64,000 nucleotides of DNA from Flaviflagellibacter rhizophilus (GCF_033898525.1 NZ_JAXAFJ010000004.1:62001-126000), one strand, 5' to 3'. Shown: positions 54,674 through 62,227, numbered from the stretch's first letter. Translations and numbers: made by a program. The notes: a model not told the origin generated them from the letters alone.

Positions 54674-54723
54674 CGCGCGGGCCGCCGTGAGTTGCTTCCG
54701 AGCAATGAATGGCGGCCCGCGCG
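54674..54723. repeat. Perfect inverted repeat, 13-base arms, with an inner stem
   Basis: CGCGCGGGCCGCC (54674-54686) pairs with GGCGGCCCGCGCG (54711-54723); the 24-base loop itself contains TTGCT-TCCG-AGCAA. With the directly adjoining repeat at 54642 it makes a double-hairpin of about 80 bases with no open frame. Confidence 0.85.
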
Positions 54724-54825
54724 GCTCCAGCGACGGTACCCTATAGCGGCCTTTCCACCGTCCGCGAGCGAACTCATCCTTCAGCCGCAAACCCGACTAG
54801 GCGCACAACAGTCAAACGTCGGGGC

Positions 54826-54865
54826 AAAAAGAAGCCTCGCATCTCCGTAGAGAGGCGAGGCTTCT
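54826..54865 (-). terminator. Rho-independent terminator of the secreted-protein gene at 54973
   Basis: AGAAGCCTCGC (54830-54840) pairs with GCGAGGCTTCT (54855-54865). On the minus strand the stem is followed by a run of T (the AAAAA at 54826-54830), placing it about 110 bases after that gene's stop. Confidence 0.75.
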
Positions 54866-54972
54866 GAGGTAAATTGAGACCGTTCAGTTGAACTGAAGTA
54901 GCTATCCGCTGCCCGCGCACAAGGGTTGGCTCAAAGAAGTCAAAACGCGTGCGGGGGTTCTTCCCTTCGACC

Positions 54973-55308
54973 CTAGTTGGTGCCGCCAGCTGCGGGGCCT
55001 GGAGGTGTAGCGCTGGTGGTCGCGTCTTGATCAACGCCGCCGACCTTTCCGGGGATCGTGCAGCCGCCGGAACCCGCAGTGCACACGGTGCTAGGGTTAC
55101 TTGCTTCAGTCTGACCTGCCGCCGAGCTAGGCCGGGACGTGGGCTGGGAAGCACCCGCTCCTTGCTCTGACGATGCCTTGGCACCTTCCTTGGTGGTCTG
55201 GCTCAGACCGATGTCAGAGTTCGCCGGGTTGGCGGCCGAGGGGTTCTGCGCCAAGGCCGGAGCCGCTGCGAACATGATGAGCGCGGGAACGAGAAGGATT
55301 TTCTTCAT
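54973..55308 (-). CDS. Small secreted protein, Ala/Ser/Gly-rich
   Basis: Unknown function. The ATG at 55308 follows TAAGGAAAC and gives 111 residues: a signal peptide (MKKILLVPALIMFAAAPALA) and a low-complexity mature part (KASSEQGAGASQPTSRPSS) with two Cys in TVCTAGSGGCTIPGK. An EcfG-like promoter lies upstream at 55336-55360, suggesting stress induction. It is divergent from the histidine kinase gene. Confidence 0.7.
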   Translation of the reverse strand: MKKILLVPALIMFAAAPALAQNPSAANPANSDIGLSQTTKEGAKASSEQGAGASQPTSRPSSAAGQTEASNPSTVCTAGSGGCTIPGKVGGVDQDATTSATPPGPAAGGTN

Positions 55309-55335
55309 GCCGGTTTCCTTAAGTTGTAGCTCGAC

Positions 55336-55360
55336 AACCCTGAACCAGAAGTGGAGTTCC
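55336..55360 (-). promoter_or_regulatory. EcfG-like promoter for the secreted-protein gene
   Basis: On the minus strand GGAAC (55360-55356) is followed after 16 bases by GGTT (55339-55336), close to the general stress sigma consensus GGAAC then about 16-17 bases and CGTT. It lies about 30 bases before the start codon at 55308. Confidence 0.4.
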
Positions 55361-55630
55361 TTCGCTAGCGTCGGGGTGCATCAACTCCTGGTCGCTCGGC
55401 GTGGCGGCAGGAGTGGATGGTCAGCCCGTTTCGACCTGCCGACGTGGGGCCTGGTGCCGTACCGGGCCAAGGATCGCCGCGGTGCAGCGTCATGGCGAAG
55501 CTGAAGCGCCTGATGCGACGTTAACTTCGCCGTCACTCGAGCTCCAAGGGTAATGCGGCCTTGCCCAACCGGTGGATTTGCTCAACATGCCGGCCATCCG
55601 GAGGCTTGGTCCGGGTTAAGCGGAACATTC
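55361..55630. other. Intergenic region between the secreted-protein and histidine kinase genes
   Basis: About 270 bases with no gene or structure that I can support. An in-frame ATG at 55553 could extend the kinase by 26 residues of unconserved sequence. Confidence 0.4.
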
Positions 55631-56674
55631 GTGACACGTCCCAAACTATCGCTGAGAGAACGCGTACCGATCTGGCGTGATCGGCCTCTCGCCGCCTATT
55701 GCTTTGCCGTGGTGATATCGGTGGCCGCCTGCGTACTGCGCGCGGTGCTGGACCCCTATTTCCCGCCGGGCTTCCCCTATCTGACCTTCTTCCCGGCCGT
55801 CATCATCTCATCGTTCCTGATGGGGATCGGCCCGGGCATTCTGGCCGCCGTCCTTTGCGGGCTCATGGCCTGGTATTTCTTCATGCCGCCGTTTGACAGC
55901 TTCGCCGTGGAAGCGCCGACAGCTGTTGCCCTTGCCTTCTATGTGGGCGTCGTGGCCGTCGATATTGCCCTGATCCACTGGATGCAGTTGGCGATGCGGC
56001 ACCTTCGGGAAGAGCGTCAGCGCAGCGCTGATCTTGCGGAACGCAGCACGAAGCTGGCCGCACGTAACGAATTGCTGTTTCAGGAACTTCAGCACCGCGT
56101 CGCCAACAACCTTCAGATGGTCGGCGCCATCCTGTCGCTGCAGAAACGGGGCGTAGCGGATGGGGCGGCTCGCAAGGCGCTGGAGGATGCCTCCGCCAAA
56201 CTGCGGATGATTGGCCAGATCCAGCGCCAGCTCTACGACCTTCACGGCAGCCGCACGAACCTCGATGCATTCCTGGGCACGCTGGTGCGCGACGTAATGG
56301 CCAGCGCCGATCAGCCTGGCATCACCTATTCGGTGAGAGCCGAAACGGCGGCGCAGCTGGACGCAGATGCCGTCACTCCTCTCGCCCTGATCGTGGCCGA
56401 GGCCATCTCGAACGCGCTGGAGCATGGGTTCAGCGAACGCACCGGTGGACATATCGAGGTGGTGGCGGAACGCCGGGGCACAGAATTGCACTTGCAGGTG
56501 GCCGACAACGGCGCTGGGCTGCCGGAGCATGCCGATTTCTCTTTGCCGGGAAGCCTTGGCCTTAAGATCGCGACCGCCATGGCGGCGCAGCTTTCAGGCC
56601 GCTTCACACTTGCGGCAGGCGATGCAGGCGCGGTGTCCAGCCTCGTCATGCCGCTGCCCAACGATCCCGTCTGA
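55631..56674 (+). CDS. Sensor histidine kinase with DUF4118 membrane region (HisKA_2/HWE-related)
   Basis: The GTG at 55631 gives 347 residues. Residues about 20-125 hold several membrane helices of the DUF4118 type (FFPAVIISSFLMGIGPGILA, GLMAWYFFMPP). The phospho-acceptor region ELQHRVANNLQMVGAILSLQKR is of the HisKA_2 kind, followed by an HATPase domain (AEAISNALEHGFSERTGG, VADNGAGLPE, GSLGLKIATAMAAQLSG). Such kinases in alphaproteobacteria often feed the PhyR-EcfG stress pathway. No response regulator gene lies beside it. The next upstream ATG (55553) is the alternative start. Confidence 0.88.
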   Translation: MTRPKLSLRERVPIWRDRPLAAYCFAVVISVAACVLRAVLDPYFPPGFPYLTFFPAVIISSFLMGIGPGILAAVLCGLMAWYFFMPPFDSFAVEAPTAVALAFYVGVVAVDIALIHWMQLAMRHLREERQRSADLAERSTKLAARNELLFQELQHRVANNLQMVGAILSLQKRGVADGAARKALEDASAKLRMIGQIQRQLYDLHGSRTNLDAFLGTLVRDVMASADQPGITYSVRAETAAQLDADAVTPLALIVAEAISNALEHGFSERTGGHIEVVAERRGTELHLQVADNGAGLPEHADFSLPGSLGLKIATAMAAQLSGRFTLAAGDAGAVSSLVMPLPNDPV

Positions 56675-56956
56675 ATTCGGATGGCAGACGCACACTGAGA
56701 CACGCTCAGCGAGGGCAGGCAGGGGGCTAGAAGATGCTGAGTTGCTGAACCCGATCTGGGCCCGCATCTCGGGCGAGCTAATGGGCTCGTCGTCATTGTT
56801 GAACTCAGCCACGGCTTCCAACGGGAGAGCGCGCACTCCGACCAGCCAGTCTGCAACAGCAATTTCGATAGCTTGCTGGCGCGTGGGCTTCGGGTCTGGC
56901 TGGCAGCGGATCCAAGCATCTAGGCCAGCGTCGAGGACAGGCGGAAGATTGATCAT
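56594..56956 (-). CDS. Hypothetical protein, possibly ribbon-helix-helix-like at the N-terminus
   Basis: The ATG at 56956 gives 120 residues starting MINLPPVLDAGLDAWIRCQP. The pattern LPP.LDAGLDAWI......TRQQAIEIAVADWL looks like CopG/ribbon-helix-helix proteins. The second half is not recognisable, is Cys-containing and overlaps the 3' end of the kinase gene on the other strand by 81 bases, so the original stop may have been lost. Function unproven. Confidence 0.4.
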   Translation of the reverse strand: MINLPPVLDAGLDAWIRCQPDPKPTRQQAIEIAVADWLVGVRALPLEAVAEFNNDDEPISSPEMRAQIGFSNSASSSPLPALAERVSVCVCHPNSDGIVGQRHDEAGHRACIACRKCEAA

Positions 56957-57012
56957 GTGCCACCAAAGCCGCGTCGGGCCTGAATGACACCTGAACGCGA
57001 CGTCGGGCGACG

Positions 57013-57294
57013 TCAGTCCGCCTTCTCGATCGACTGATGATGAGTGCTGATCGTCGGTCCGTTCTCACGGCCCACTTCAAAGCGCTCCAGGATCGCTGCA
57101 ATGGTGATCTTCACTCGGCAGTTCTTCTCTCGCGCTGCCGTGTCCAACTCCCTGCGCACGCCGGACACGGCTTTGTCGATGTACGAGTTGCCGTCCATCC
57201 ACACGTCGACACGGAGGACGCCGTCTGTCTCTTCGTAGATGGAGAAGCGCTCTATTCCTCTCCGACTTTGCAGGCGCTGCAGCAGCTCTTTCAT
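57013..57294 (-). CDS. Hypothetical protein, 93 residues
   Basis: Unrecognised. The ATG at 57294 follows GAGGAT at good spacing and gives a product beginning MKELLQRLQSRRGIERFSIY, with alternating strands and helices (VLRVDVWMDGNSYIDKAVSG, REKNCRVKITIAAILERFEV). It has no signal peptide. The composition is ordinary for a soluble small alpha/beta protein. Confidence 0.6.
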   Translation of the reverse strand: MKELLQRLQSRRGIERFSIYEETDGVLRVDVWMDGNSYIDKAVSGVRRELDTAAREKNCRVKITIAAILERFEVGRENGPTISTHHQSIEKAD

Positions 57295-57356
57295 GTTGCG
57301 ATCCTCGCCTTGTTTAGGGCCGTACAATCATCGGCTTGAAGCAGAGTTCCTGACCT

Positions 57357-57527
57357 TTACCGTGCGGCCTCTTGCTCACGCATAAGCGCGGCGCAGAAGT
57401 CACGTGTTGGCGGAAGCATGTCTCGGCAGATTTCTGGCACCGGGTCATAGTGCCACCAGAAGTACGCGGCCCCCGTGACGAGGACGGTCAGGATCGATCC
57501 GAGGATCAAGGGCGTCGCTTTGTCCAT
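57357..57527 (-). CDS. Small single-pass membrane protein, 56 residues
   Basis: ATG at 57527, stop TAA at 57357. The product begins MDKATPLILGSILTVLVTGA and continues AYFWWHYDPVPEICRDMLPP. Residues 6-25 form a membrane helix with a short cytoplasmic start; the tail has two Cys (EICRD, DFCAA) that could form a disulfide. No homologue is recognised. The next minus-strand gene starts 62 bases downstream. Confidence 0.5.
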   Translation of the reverse strand: MDKATPLILGSILTVLVTGAAYFWWHYDPVPEICRDMLPPTRDFCAALMREQEAAR

Positions 57528-57763
57528 TGCCGGCTAACCCTCCCCAATCTCCGCGCTCTTAGATCCGCAACGCAGGGAGGAGCGGCTATGTTCATGGCGG
57601 TAGTCGAGTAGCTGTTCTTCGAGGCTCTTGAGGCAGGGCTCCGGCGGTTCCTGACGTCTCTTTGGCGGTGCCGGGCGCCTCGACGTCGTCGCCCGCCGAG
57701 CTTAACCTTGAGGGGTGGTCGCAGAGGCTCTGAACATCGGAGCGTACAAAGAGGGTCGCTTGT

Positions 57764-57955
57764 ATGAGCTTGGTGTTTGGATCTGTTAGCTTTCTCGTTG
57801 GGCTTCTCATGATCTTCGTCGGACGACCTGGCTCGACCGGGGAGAACCCCGCATTCCTCCGCAATGGTTTCGCTGAGACGTTCTATCCTGTCACCTGCCT
57901 CGGGCTGCTCGTCGTTGGAGCTGCATTCGTCGGGAAGGGCATTGGCCTCATCTAA
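57764..57955 (+). CDS. Small two-helix membrane protein, 63 residues
   Basis: The ATG at 57764 follows AGAGGGT. Two hydrophobic segments, MSLVFGSVSFLVGLLMIFVG and YPVTCLGLLVVGAAFVGKGI, flank a polar loop (RPGSTGENPAFLRNGFAET). No domain recognised. Likely an inner-membrane protein. Confidence 0.5.
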   Translation: MSLVFGSVSFLVGLLMIFVGRPGSTGENPAFLRNGFAETFYPVTCLGLLVVGAAFVGKGIGLI

Positions 57956-58251
57956 GTCGGCACGTCCTCTGCCGGCCGTGTTGCAGCTTCGACATCCGGC
58001 AATCGCGCCCCACACTTGGGGTCGTATTTACCCGCCGGCCGCTGCCACGGTTTGCGGGCATAACGGCAATCCTTCGCAAGTTCCTGCAGCACGTCGATCA
58101 AGCGTGCGTGCGCGCGGAATTGCACCGCCAAGCGCACCAGGGGGTAGACGCCTCGCCGTGGGCAGACCACGCATGTGGTGCGCACCTTCACCCACGGATA
58201 GTCGGAGAGTCGACTCGGCGGTGCATTGTGAGAATGGAAAAAAGCGAACAT
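57952..58251 (-). CDS. Hypothetical cysteine-containing protein (zinc-ribbon-like)
   Basis: A 99-residue protein. PWVKVRTTCVVCPRRGVYPL near the start and YDPKCGARLPDVEAA near the end look like a split zinc-binding pair (CxxC ... C), a pattern seen in many uncharacterised Hyphomicrobiales proteins whose typical text is 'RC..C.RRG.Y.L..L' and 'CGARLPDL'. The first part (FAFFHSHNAPPSRLSD) may be spurious if translation begins later. Confidence 0.6.
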   Translation of the reverse strand: MFAFFHSHNAPPSRLSDYPWVKVRTTCVVCPRRGVYPLVRLAVQFRAHARLIDVLQELAKDCRYARKPWQRPAGKYDPKCGARLPDVEAATRPAEDVPT

Positions 58252-58266
58252 GCGGAGGAGACAACG

Positions 58267-58530
58267 ATGGTCCGCGAGACCTGTTTTTTACTCAATCCTA
58301 CCGCGTCGACGGGCCGAAGCTAGTTGGCGGCACGCCCGAGAAGCACCGCTCTGCGGAGAAGGCCAAAGGTGGCCGCCGAGCGCATGTCGGCGAAGATCGG
58401 CGCGGTAGCTTTTCAGGTGACCGGCAATTACGACAGCGAGTTCGATTCGCCCGTGGTGTCATTCAAAGCTGGTCGGCTGCCTAACGACCTCGCAGAGGCC
58501 GAGGTTTTCGGCGAGCCGCAGTTCGATTGA
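58267..58530 (+). pseudogene. Frameshifted conserved hypothetical gene
   Basis: The ATG at 58267 opens MVRETCF and then runs out of frame at a run of six T (58284-58289). The next frame continues sensibly (FTQSYRVDGPKLVGGTPEKH RSAEKAK, in two parts) and near 58362 (AAAGG) the sense returns to the first frame (VAAERMSAKIGAVAFQVTGN, then VVSFKAGRLPNDL) to the TGA at 58530. Both apparent indels are in homopolymers, one short and one long by a base. The joined text resembles a common small Hyphomicrobiales protein (..VVAF...FKAGQLP..). Either a decaying gene or sequencing errors. Confidence 0.55.
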
Positions 58531-58602
58531 TCGTCGGGATACGCGAGGCTTGGTACGATAGCCCCAATGTCAGACCGAGCGGGCCGACGGCATACTAGTG
58601 CC

Positions 58603-58866
58603 ATGCCCCGTTTTTACTTTGACATTTGGGAAGGTCGTCGCTTCATCCGAGACGATGACGGCGTAGACCTTGAAGATACCGATGCCGTTGAGCGGACGGC
58701 GACAATAGCTGCGGCCGATATCGGGCGCGAGGTGCTACCTCGTGAGGCTGGCGCAACCTCAGTGACAATCGAGGCTCGCGACGAGGCGGGCAATCACCTG
58801 CTGAGCGTGACCACATCGCTGTTGGTCCGGCGCCCGATGCAGATATCCGCGGGCCCAATTTCCTGA
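58603..58866 (+). CDS. DUF6894 family protein
   Basis: The ATG at 58603 gives 87 residues starting MPRFYFDIWEGRRFIRDDDG, with VDLEDTDAVERTATIAAADI and VTIEARDEAGNHLLSVTTSL. This is the text of the small DUF6894 proteins abundant in Hyphomicrobiales, function unknown. A frame extension from 58567 is not conserved. Confidence 0.8.
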   Translation: MPRFYFDIWEGRRFIRDDDGVDLEDTDAVERTATIAAADIGREVLPREAGATSVTIEARDEAGNHLLSVTTSLLVRRPMQISAGPIS

Positions 58867-59054
58867 AGTTGGTCCGGAACCCACAGAGGGTGATGGTGTT
58901 ATTTGGATCGACGGTGCCGGAAAGGGCCTGCCACTCCTAAGGCGGTGCGCTCACCACGGATGCACTGGAAGAAATCGTCGCCCTAACCGTGAGCACTTAC
59001 AGGGCGACGGCATACTTCCGGCACCTCTATTCGTTGACGTCGCGCGGTGCAGCT

Positions 59055-59351
59055 ATGGCGGATCATGAGAAGCTGAGCATGACCGCATCCCAAACCATGA
59101 TGCTCGACGCCATGCAGGCGCTCCAAGGCAGCGGGGCATCAGTCACGCCTGCAGCACTCGAAGCCGAAGAACACGCTGCAACACGCATTGGCCAGGCGTT
59201 GACCGCACTTCGCGGGTCAACAGAGCAGACAGCTCTGCGCTCTACCGCCCTCAAGGAGACGAGTTCTTCGCCCCGTGACGCTGATCTTCCGCTGGGTCAT
59301 GTTCTAGCCGAGCTTGAAACGCCAGCCGCTGCCACTCCTGCGCCATTCTGA
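59055..59351 (+). CDS. Hypothetical protein, uncertain
   Basis: Frame from ATG 59055 (MADHEKLSMTASQTMMLDAM; alternative GTG 58989). Ala/Ser/Thr-rich, no domain, no clear ribosome-binding site. Its 3' part overlaps the better-supported minus-strand gene at 59251, so it may not be real. Confidence 0.25.
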   Translation: MADHEKLSMTASQTMMLDAMQALQGSGASVTPAALEAEEHAATRIGQALTALRGSTEQTALRSTALKETSSSPRDADLPLGHVLAELETPAAATPAPF

Positions 59352-59445
59352 GCCAGATAGCCTTGTCAGGTTCTGAAGTCGCCTGCGCAGCTTGCGCTTT
59401 GCAATCTGCGGCCTTCCGCTGGTACTCGTCTGCCTTCGTATTCAT
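59251..59445 (-). CDS. Conserved small helical hypothetical protein
   Basis: A 64-residue protein beginning MNTKADEYQRKAADCKAQAA and ending in WLRMAQEWQRLAFQARLEHD. The pattern DEYRRKAAEC..QA......W..LA.QW..LA is widespread in small Hyphomicrobiales proteins of unknown function. One amphipathic helix pair is predicted. Confidence 0.7.
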   Translation of the reverse strand: MNTKADEYQRKAADCKAQAAQATSEPDKAIWLRMAQEWQRLAFQARLEHDPAEDQRHGAKNSSP

Positions 59446-59567
59446 CGAAGTCTCGGGCTCCGGGTCGAGCCTCTTCTAAGCGCCTGACCAGCCAATGCCC
59501 AGCGCCTCAAGCGCAGCCGTCAGCTGGTAGTGCGGGCCACGCAGCTAGACCATTTTCGTGCTCCGGC

Positions 59568-60278
59568 TTGAGCGATGGCGGGGTCGATCCCATCGTGCGG
59601 ATCGAGGCAAATCGCATTCGTGGGGCGCTGTCCGCTTACTATGCGGCTAATCCGGCGCTCGATGAGCTCAGGATTGAGTTGCCTAAAGGTGGCTACATTC
59701 CCGAATTCGTTCCGCGAGATCGGCCGACGAACGTCGTCGGGTTACCGTCTGCAACTCCTCTGCAGGTCGCCTCTTCCGGACCGCGATTGATCTGGCCGAT
59801 AGGCGCGACCCTCCTTTTCATCTTGATCCTCGTTTGGGCTGGTTACCTGGCAGAGCCTGCTACGCCTCCGGTTGTCGAACTGCCGCCGCTCATCGCGCTA
59901 AACCAGGTCGAGGTTCTCGGAACCAATCCAGCCACCCCTGCGCTCGCGCGAAACCTCGCCCAGGCGATAATCGCGGACCTGTCGCAAGACACGGATCTAC
60001 GCGTTGTGCTCGTAGATGAAAGGATGAAGGTCGATCGACTTCTCACCTTGAATGACCGAAGCCGCTTCTACCAGGTGAGCTCTACGATCCAAATTCTGCC
60101 GTCGGCGCACCGCTTCTGGTGGAGTGTGGCTGATGCCAGGCGGGGTGACATTGTCTTGTCGGAAACGCTCGATCATCCTTACGCTTCCCAAGGCGAAACG
60201 ATAGAGAGTTACGTTAGCTCCCGGATAGCGGACAGTATCAACGGTCTAGTGATTTCGCGGTCGACTGGTTCACGTTAA
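59568..60278 (+). pseudogene. N-terminally truncated membrane protein with TolB-like C-terminal domain
   Basis: The frame from TTG 59568 starts directly with GVDPIVRIEANRIRGALSAYYAA and ELPKGGYIPEFVP, which in full-length relatives (adenylate-cyclase-associated or TolB-like proteins) is preceded by a longer N-terminal region with SRFLRYVVE-type text. That region is missing here. A membrane helix follows (about residues 76-94, WPIGATLLFILILVWAGYL) and then a TolB-N-like periplasmic domain (LARNLAQAIIADLSQDTDLR, GETIESYVSSRIADSI). Most likely a 5'-deleted remnant; a functional short form is possible. Confidence 0.55.
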
Positions 60279-60598
60279 GTGATCCCGAGCGCTGTTCACA
60301 GCGTCCTTGAATGCTTGAAGGCCTTTGACGTGTCGCCTACGGGCACAATCGCTTCCTCTAAAGGCCGATCGAGGAAGCGTAACTTCTAGCTGCGCCGCGG
60401 TCCAATCGGGCCAGCAGGAACGGGCGGACACTCTGGAAACTACACCGTACTCCAGACTGCTCCGCGCTACTTCAGCCACAAACCGCATGTAGGAATATAT
60501 TGCTACTATCGCGAAAGTATGCGAAGTTGCCATCGATCAACCGAGCGCCTTAGCGACTATCGCTTAAAGCGATTTTCGCCCACTTGTAGGGGCAAAGA
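60279..60598. other. Intergenic region with a small inverted repeat
   Basis: About 320 bases with no supported gene. CGCTTCCTC (60350-60358) and GAGGAAGCG (60371-60379) form a perfect nine-base inverted repeat around a 12-base loop; no T-run follows. An open frame on the minus strand (60270-60533) has no recognised sequence. Confidence 0.4.
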
Positions 60599-60931
60599 AT
60601 GGAGACGCGTACAAGCGATCGCATTCGTGCACTCAACGATGACTTGCGTCAGCATCACCGAGGCGGCCGCATCGTCCTCACCGCTGGCGTTCGCAGCCTG
60701 TCTTCTGCAACGATCCAGCGGATCGACGAAGCGCTCGCAAGCTTCAGTGGCTTCAACGCCGACAATGATCCGCACGGAGAGCATGACTTCGGCTCATTCG
60801 AGATCGGCAGTGACGTTATCTTCTTCAAGATCGACTACTTCGATTTGGATATTCGCTTTCAATCTCCCGACCCAGCAGATCCTCATGTCACATGCCGCGT
60901 GCTGACGGTGATGCTGGCCAACGAGTACTAG
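60599..60931 (+). CDS. DUF3768 family protein
   Basis: The 110-residue protein, with AGGGG six bases before its ATG, matches DUF3768 along its length: IRALNDDLRQHHRGGRIVLT, SGFNADNDPHGEHDFGSFEI, FFKIDYFDLDIRFQSPDPAD and VTCRVLTVMLANEY. The family is common on alphaproteobacterial mobile elements and plasmids; its function is unknown. Confidence 0.9.
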   Translation: METRTSDRIRALNDDLRQHHRGGRIVLTAGVRSLSSATIQRIDEALASFSGFNADNDPHGEHDFGSFEIGSDVIFFKIDYFDLDIRFQSPDPADPHVTCRVLTVMLANEY

Positions 60932-60959
60932 TTGGCTGGCAGTTAATGCGGTGATGTAA

Positions 60960-61175
60960 CTACAACCCGTCAACGAGATCGCGAACACGTACGTTCAGCA
61001 CTTCAGCCAAGTGCCAGAGGGTTAGGACCGTAGGGTTTCGGTGACCCCGCTCAAGCCCGCTGACGTAAGAGCGGTCCACGCCCATGCGCTCAGCAAGACT
61101 TGCTTGCGTGAGCCCAGCAGCCAAACGGCAGCGCCTCACATTCAGACCCACACCCAAACGCACGTCATCAGCCAT
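60960..61175 (-). CDS. XRE family transcriptional regulator
   Basis: A 71-residue Cro/C1-type helix-turn-helix protein, start ATG 61175 (MADDVRLGVG); an ATG five codons upstream is possible. GLNVRRCRLAAGLTQASLAE, RMGVDRSYVSGLERGHRNPT and LWHLAEVLNVRVRDLV give the whole five-helix fold and nothing else, so it is a bare DNA-binding protein. It is divergent from the DUF2628-like gene, and a perfect palindrome in the shared promoter is its probable operator. Confidence 0.9.
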   Translation of the reverse strand: MADDVRLGVGLNVRRCRLAAGLTQASLAERMGVDRSYVSGLERGHRNPTVLTLWHLAEVLNVRVRDLVDGL

Positions 61176-61193
61176 GGCTGATGCGCGCATATG

Positions 61194-61224
61194 GTGCACT
61201 TTAATGCGACGCACTAAAGTGCAC
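61194..61224. promoter_or_regulatory. Probable operator of the XRE regulator
   Basis: GTGCACTTTA (61194-61203) and its exact complement TAAAGTGCAC (61215-61224) are separated by 11 bases. The 31-base element lies 19 bases from the regulator's start and 22 from the divergent gene's start, covering the expected promoters of both, as for an autoregulated XRE repressor. Confidence 0.7.
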
Positions 61225-61246
61225 ATCACCAGGAGGATTGTGCCCA

Positions 61247-62113
61247 ATGAGCAAGACAGAAACAGGATCAATGCCAGCGCGGGACAAGGTAGACGTCGAG
61301 CGTTTTCTAGCGTCTGACGCAACACGCTCGCTGATCGGACGAAAGCATGAGTACTATGCCCGCGTCTTCCAGAGGATCCTCCTGAAAACCGGTGGTGACC
61401 TTCCGATCGGCTTCACCTGGGGGCCCGCTCCTGGTCAGCGCGCCTACTTTTCATGGAACTGGGCCGCAGCGCTTTTCCCGACAATCTGGCTGCTCTACCG
61501 GCGTCAGTACGCGTTTGGCTTTCTTGCCCTGATCGCCAGCGTCGCTTGCAGCTTCCTGTCGCCGACGACATCGTTGTTGCTGCAGGTCTGTTTGATCGCC
61601 GTCGTCGGAGCCAAAGGCAACATCCTGTACCTGCGGTACGTACACCGCCGCTGGCTCGCATTGGAAAGTCCTCAGGCTGCTCCTTCCGGCCTTTCACGCA
61701 ATGGGGGAGACATGGTGACCCCGATCGCCGCCCACGCCGTTCCTGTGGCGGCAGCGTTTCTCGTTGGCGCCAGCCTTGAAGCCTCAGCGGACTTCAGCTG
61801 CGCATCACCGACTGTCACCGGGTTAGCGACGCAGATCATCCGGGAGGATCTGGCGAAAACGCCATACGTCGATGCACAAGCCACCACTCTCGAGCTTGTT
61901 TTTGTCCGCACGCGATCATCGTCGCCGACGGCGCTGCAATGTGCGGCAGAGCTTCGCGCGAGCACCGTTTTGACGCAAGAATTCGCAGCTGCGCTCGGCA
62001 ATAATCCGGAGAGGATGGCGACCATCTTGAACGCACAGCTCAATCGCGAGATCAGCTACTCGGTTGAGGAAACATCGGTCGCCGGCGAAATCTACGTCAC
62101 CCTTAACCAATGA
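61247..62113 (+). CDS. DUF2628-like membrane protein with C-terminal periplasmic-type domain
   Basis: The ATG at 61247 follows AGGAGG by ten bases (an alternative TTG lies at 61238) and gives 288 residues. The N-terminal half resembles DUF2628: EYYARVFQRILLK and FSWNWAAALFPTIWLLYRRQYAFGFLAL (in parts), with two or three membrane helices. After a further hydrophobic segment (about residues 155-175) comes an Ala/Thr-rich domain of unknown type (LATQIIREDLAKTPYVDAQA). It is controlled by the shared palindrome with the XRE gene. Role unknown. Confidence 0.7.
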   Translation: MSKTETGSMPARDKVDVERFLASDATRSLIGRKHEYYARVFQRILLKTGGDLPIGFTWGPAPGQRAYFSWNWAAALFPTIWLLYRRQYAFGFLALIASVACSFLSPTTSLLLQVCLIAVVGAKGNILYLRYVHRRWLALESPQAAPSGLSRNGGDMVTPIAAHAVPVAAAFLVGASLEASADFSCASPTVTGLATQIIREDLAKTPYVDAQATTLELVFVRTRSSSPTALQCAAELRASTVLTQEFAAALGNNPERMATILNAQLNREISYSVEETSVAGEIYVTLNQ

Positions 62114-62227
62114 TCGTCCGCGCCGTCGCTCCCTCTCTCAACCAGGCCGGGGAAGCGACAGCGCGCCACTAGGAGGTGCGCACACGCTCTGATCGACAAT
62201 CGCCCAACGGCAAACCGGCGGAGGAAC

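Larger units (their letters stand above)
54297..54972. other. Gene-free stretch at the left edge of the accessory region
   Basis: About 680 bases without a convincing gene. It holds two direct copies of TACCCCACA twelve bases apart (54350, 54362), two long hairpins (54642-54723) and the terminator of the minus-strand gene that follows. Short open frames here have no recognisable product. Confidence 0.6.

Noticed and set aside
57501..57612. A tiny frame after a very good AGGGAGGAG site at about 57575
   Set aside because: Encodes only six residues; may be chance.
57506..58015. A 169-codon minus-strand frame across the small membrane-protein genes
   Set aside because: Antisense to the better-supported 57764 gene and composed of biased residues without domain text.
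60270..60533. An 87-codon minus-strand frame next to the TolB-like remnant
   Set aside because: Text not recognised, overlaps the end of the neighbouring frame, and no good start signal.
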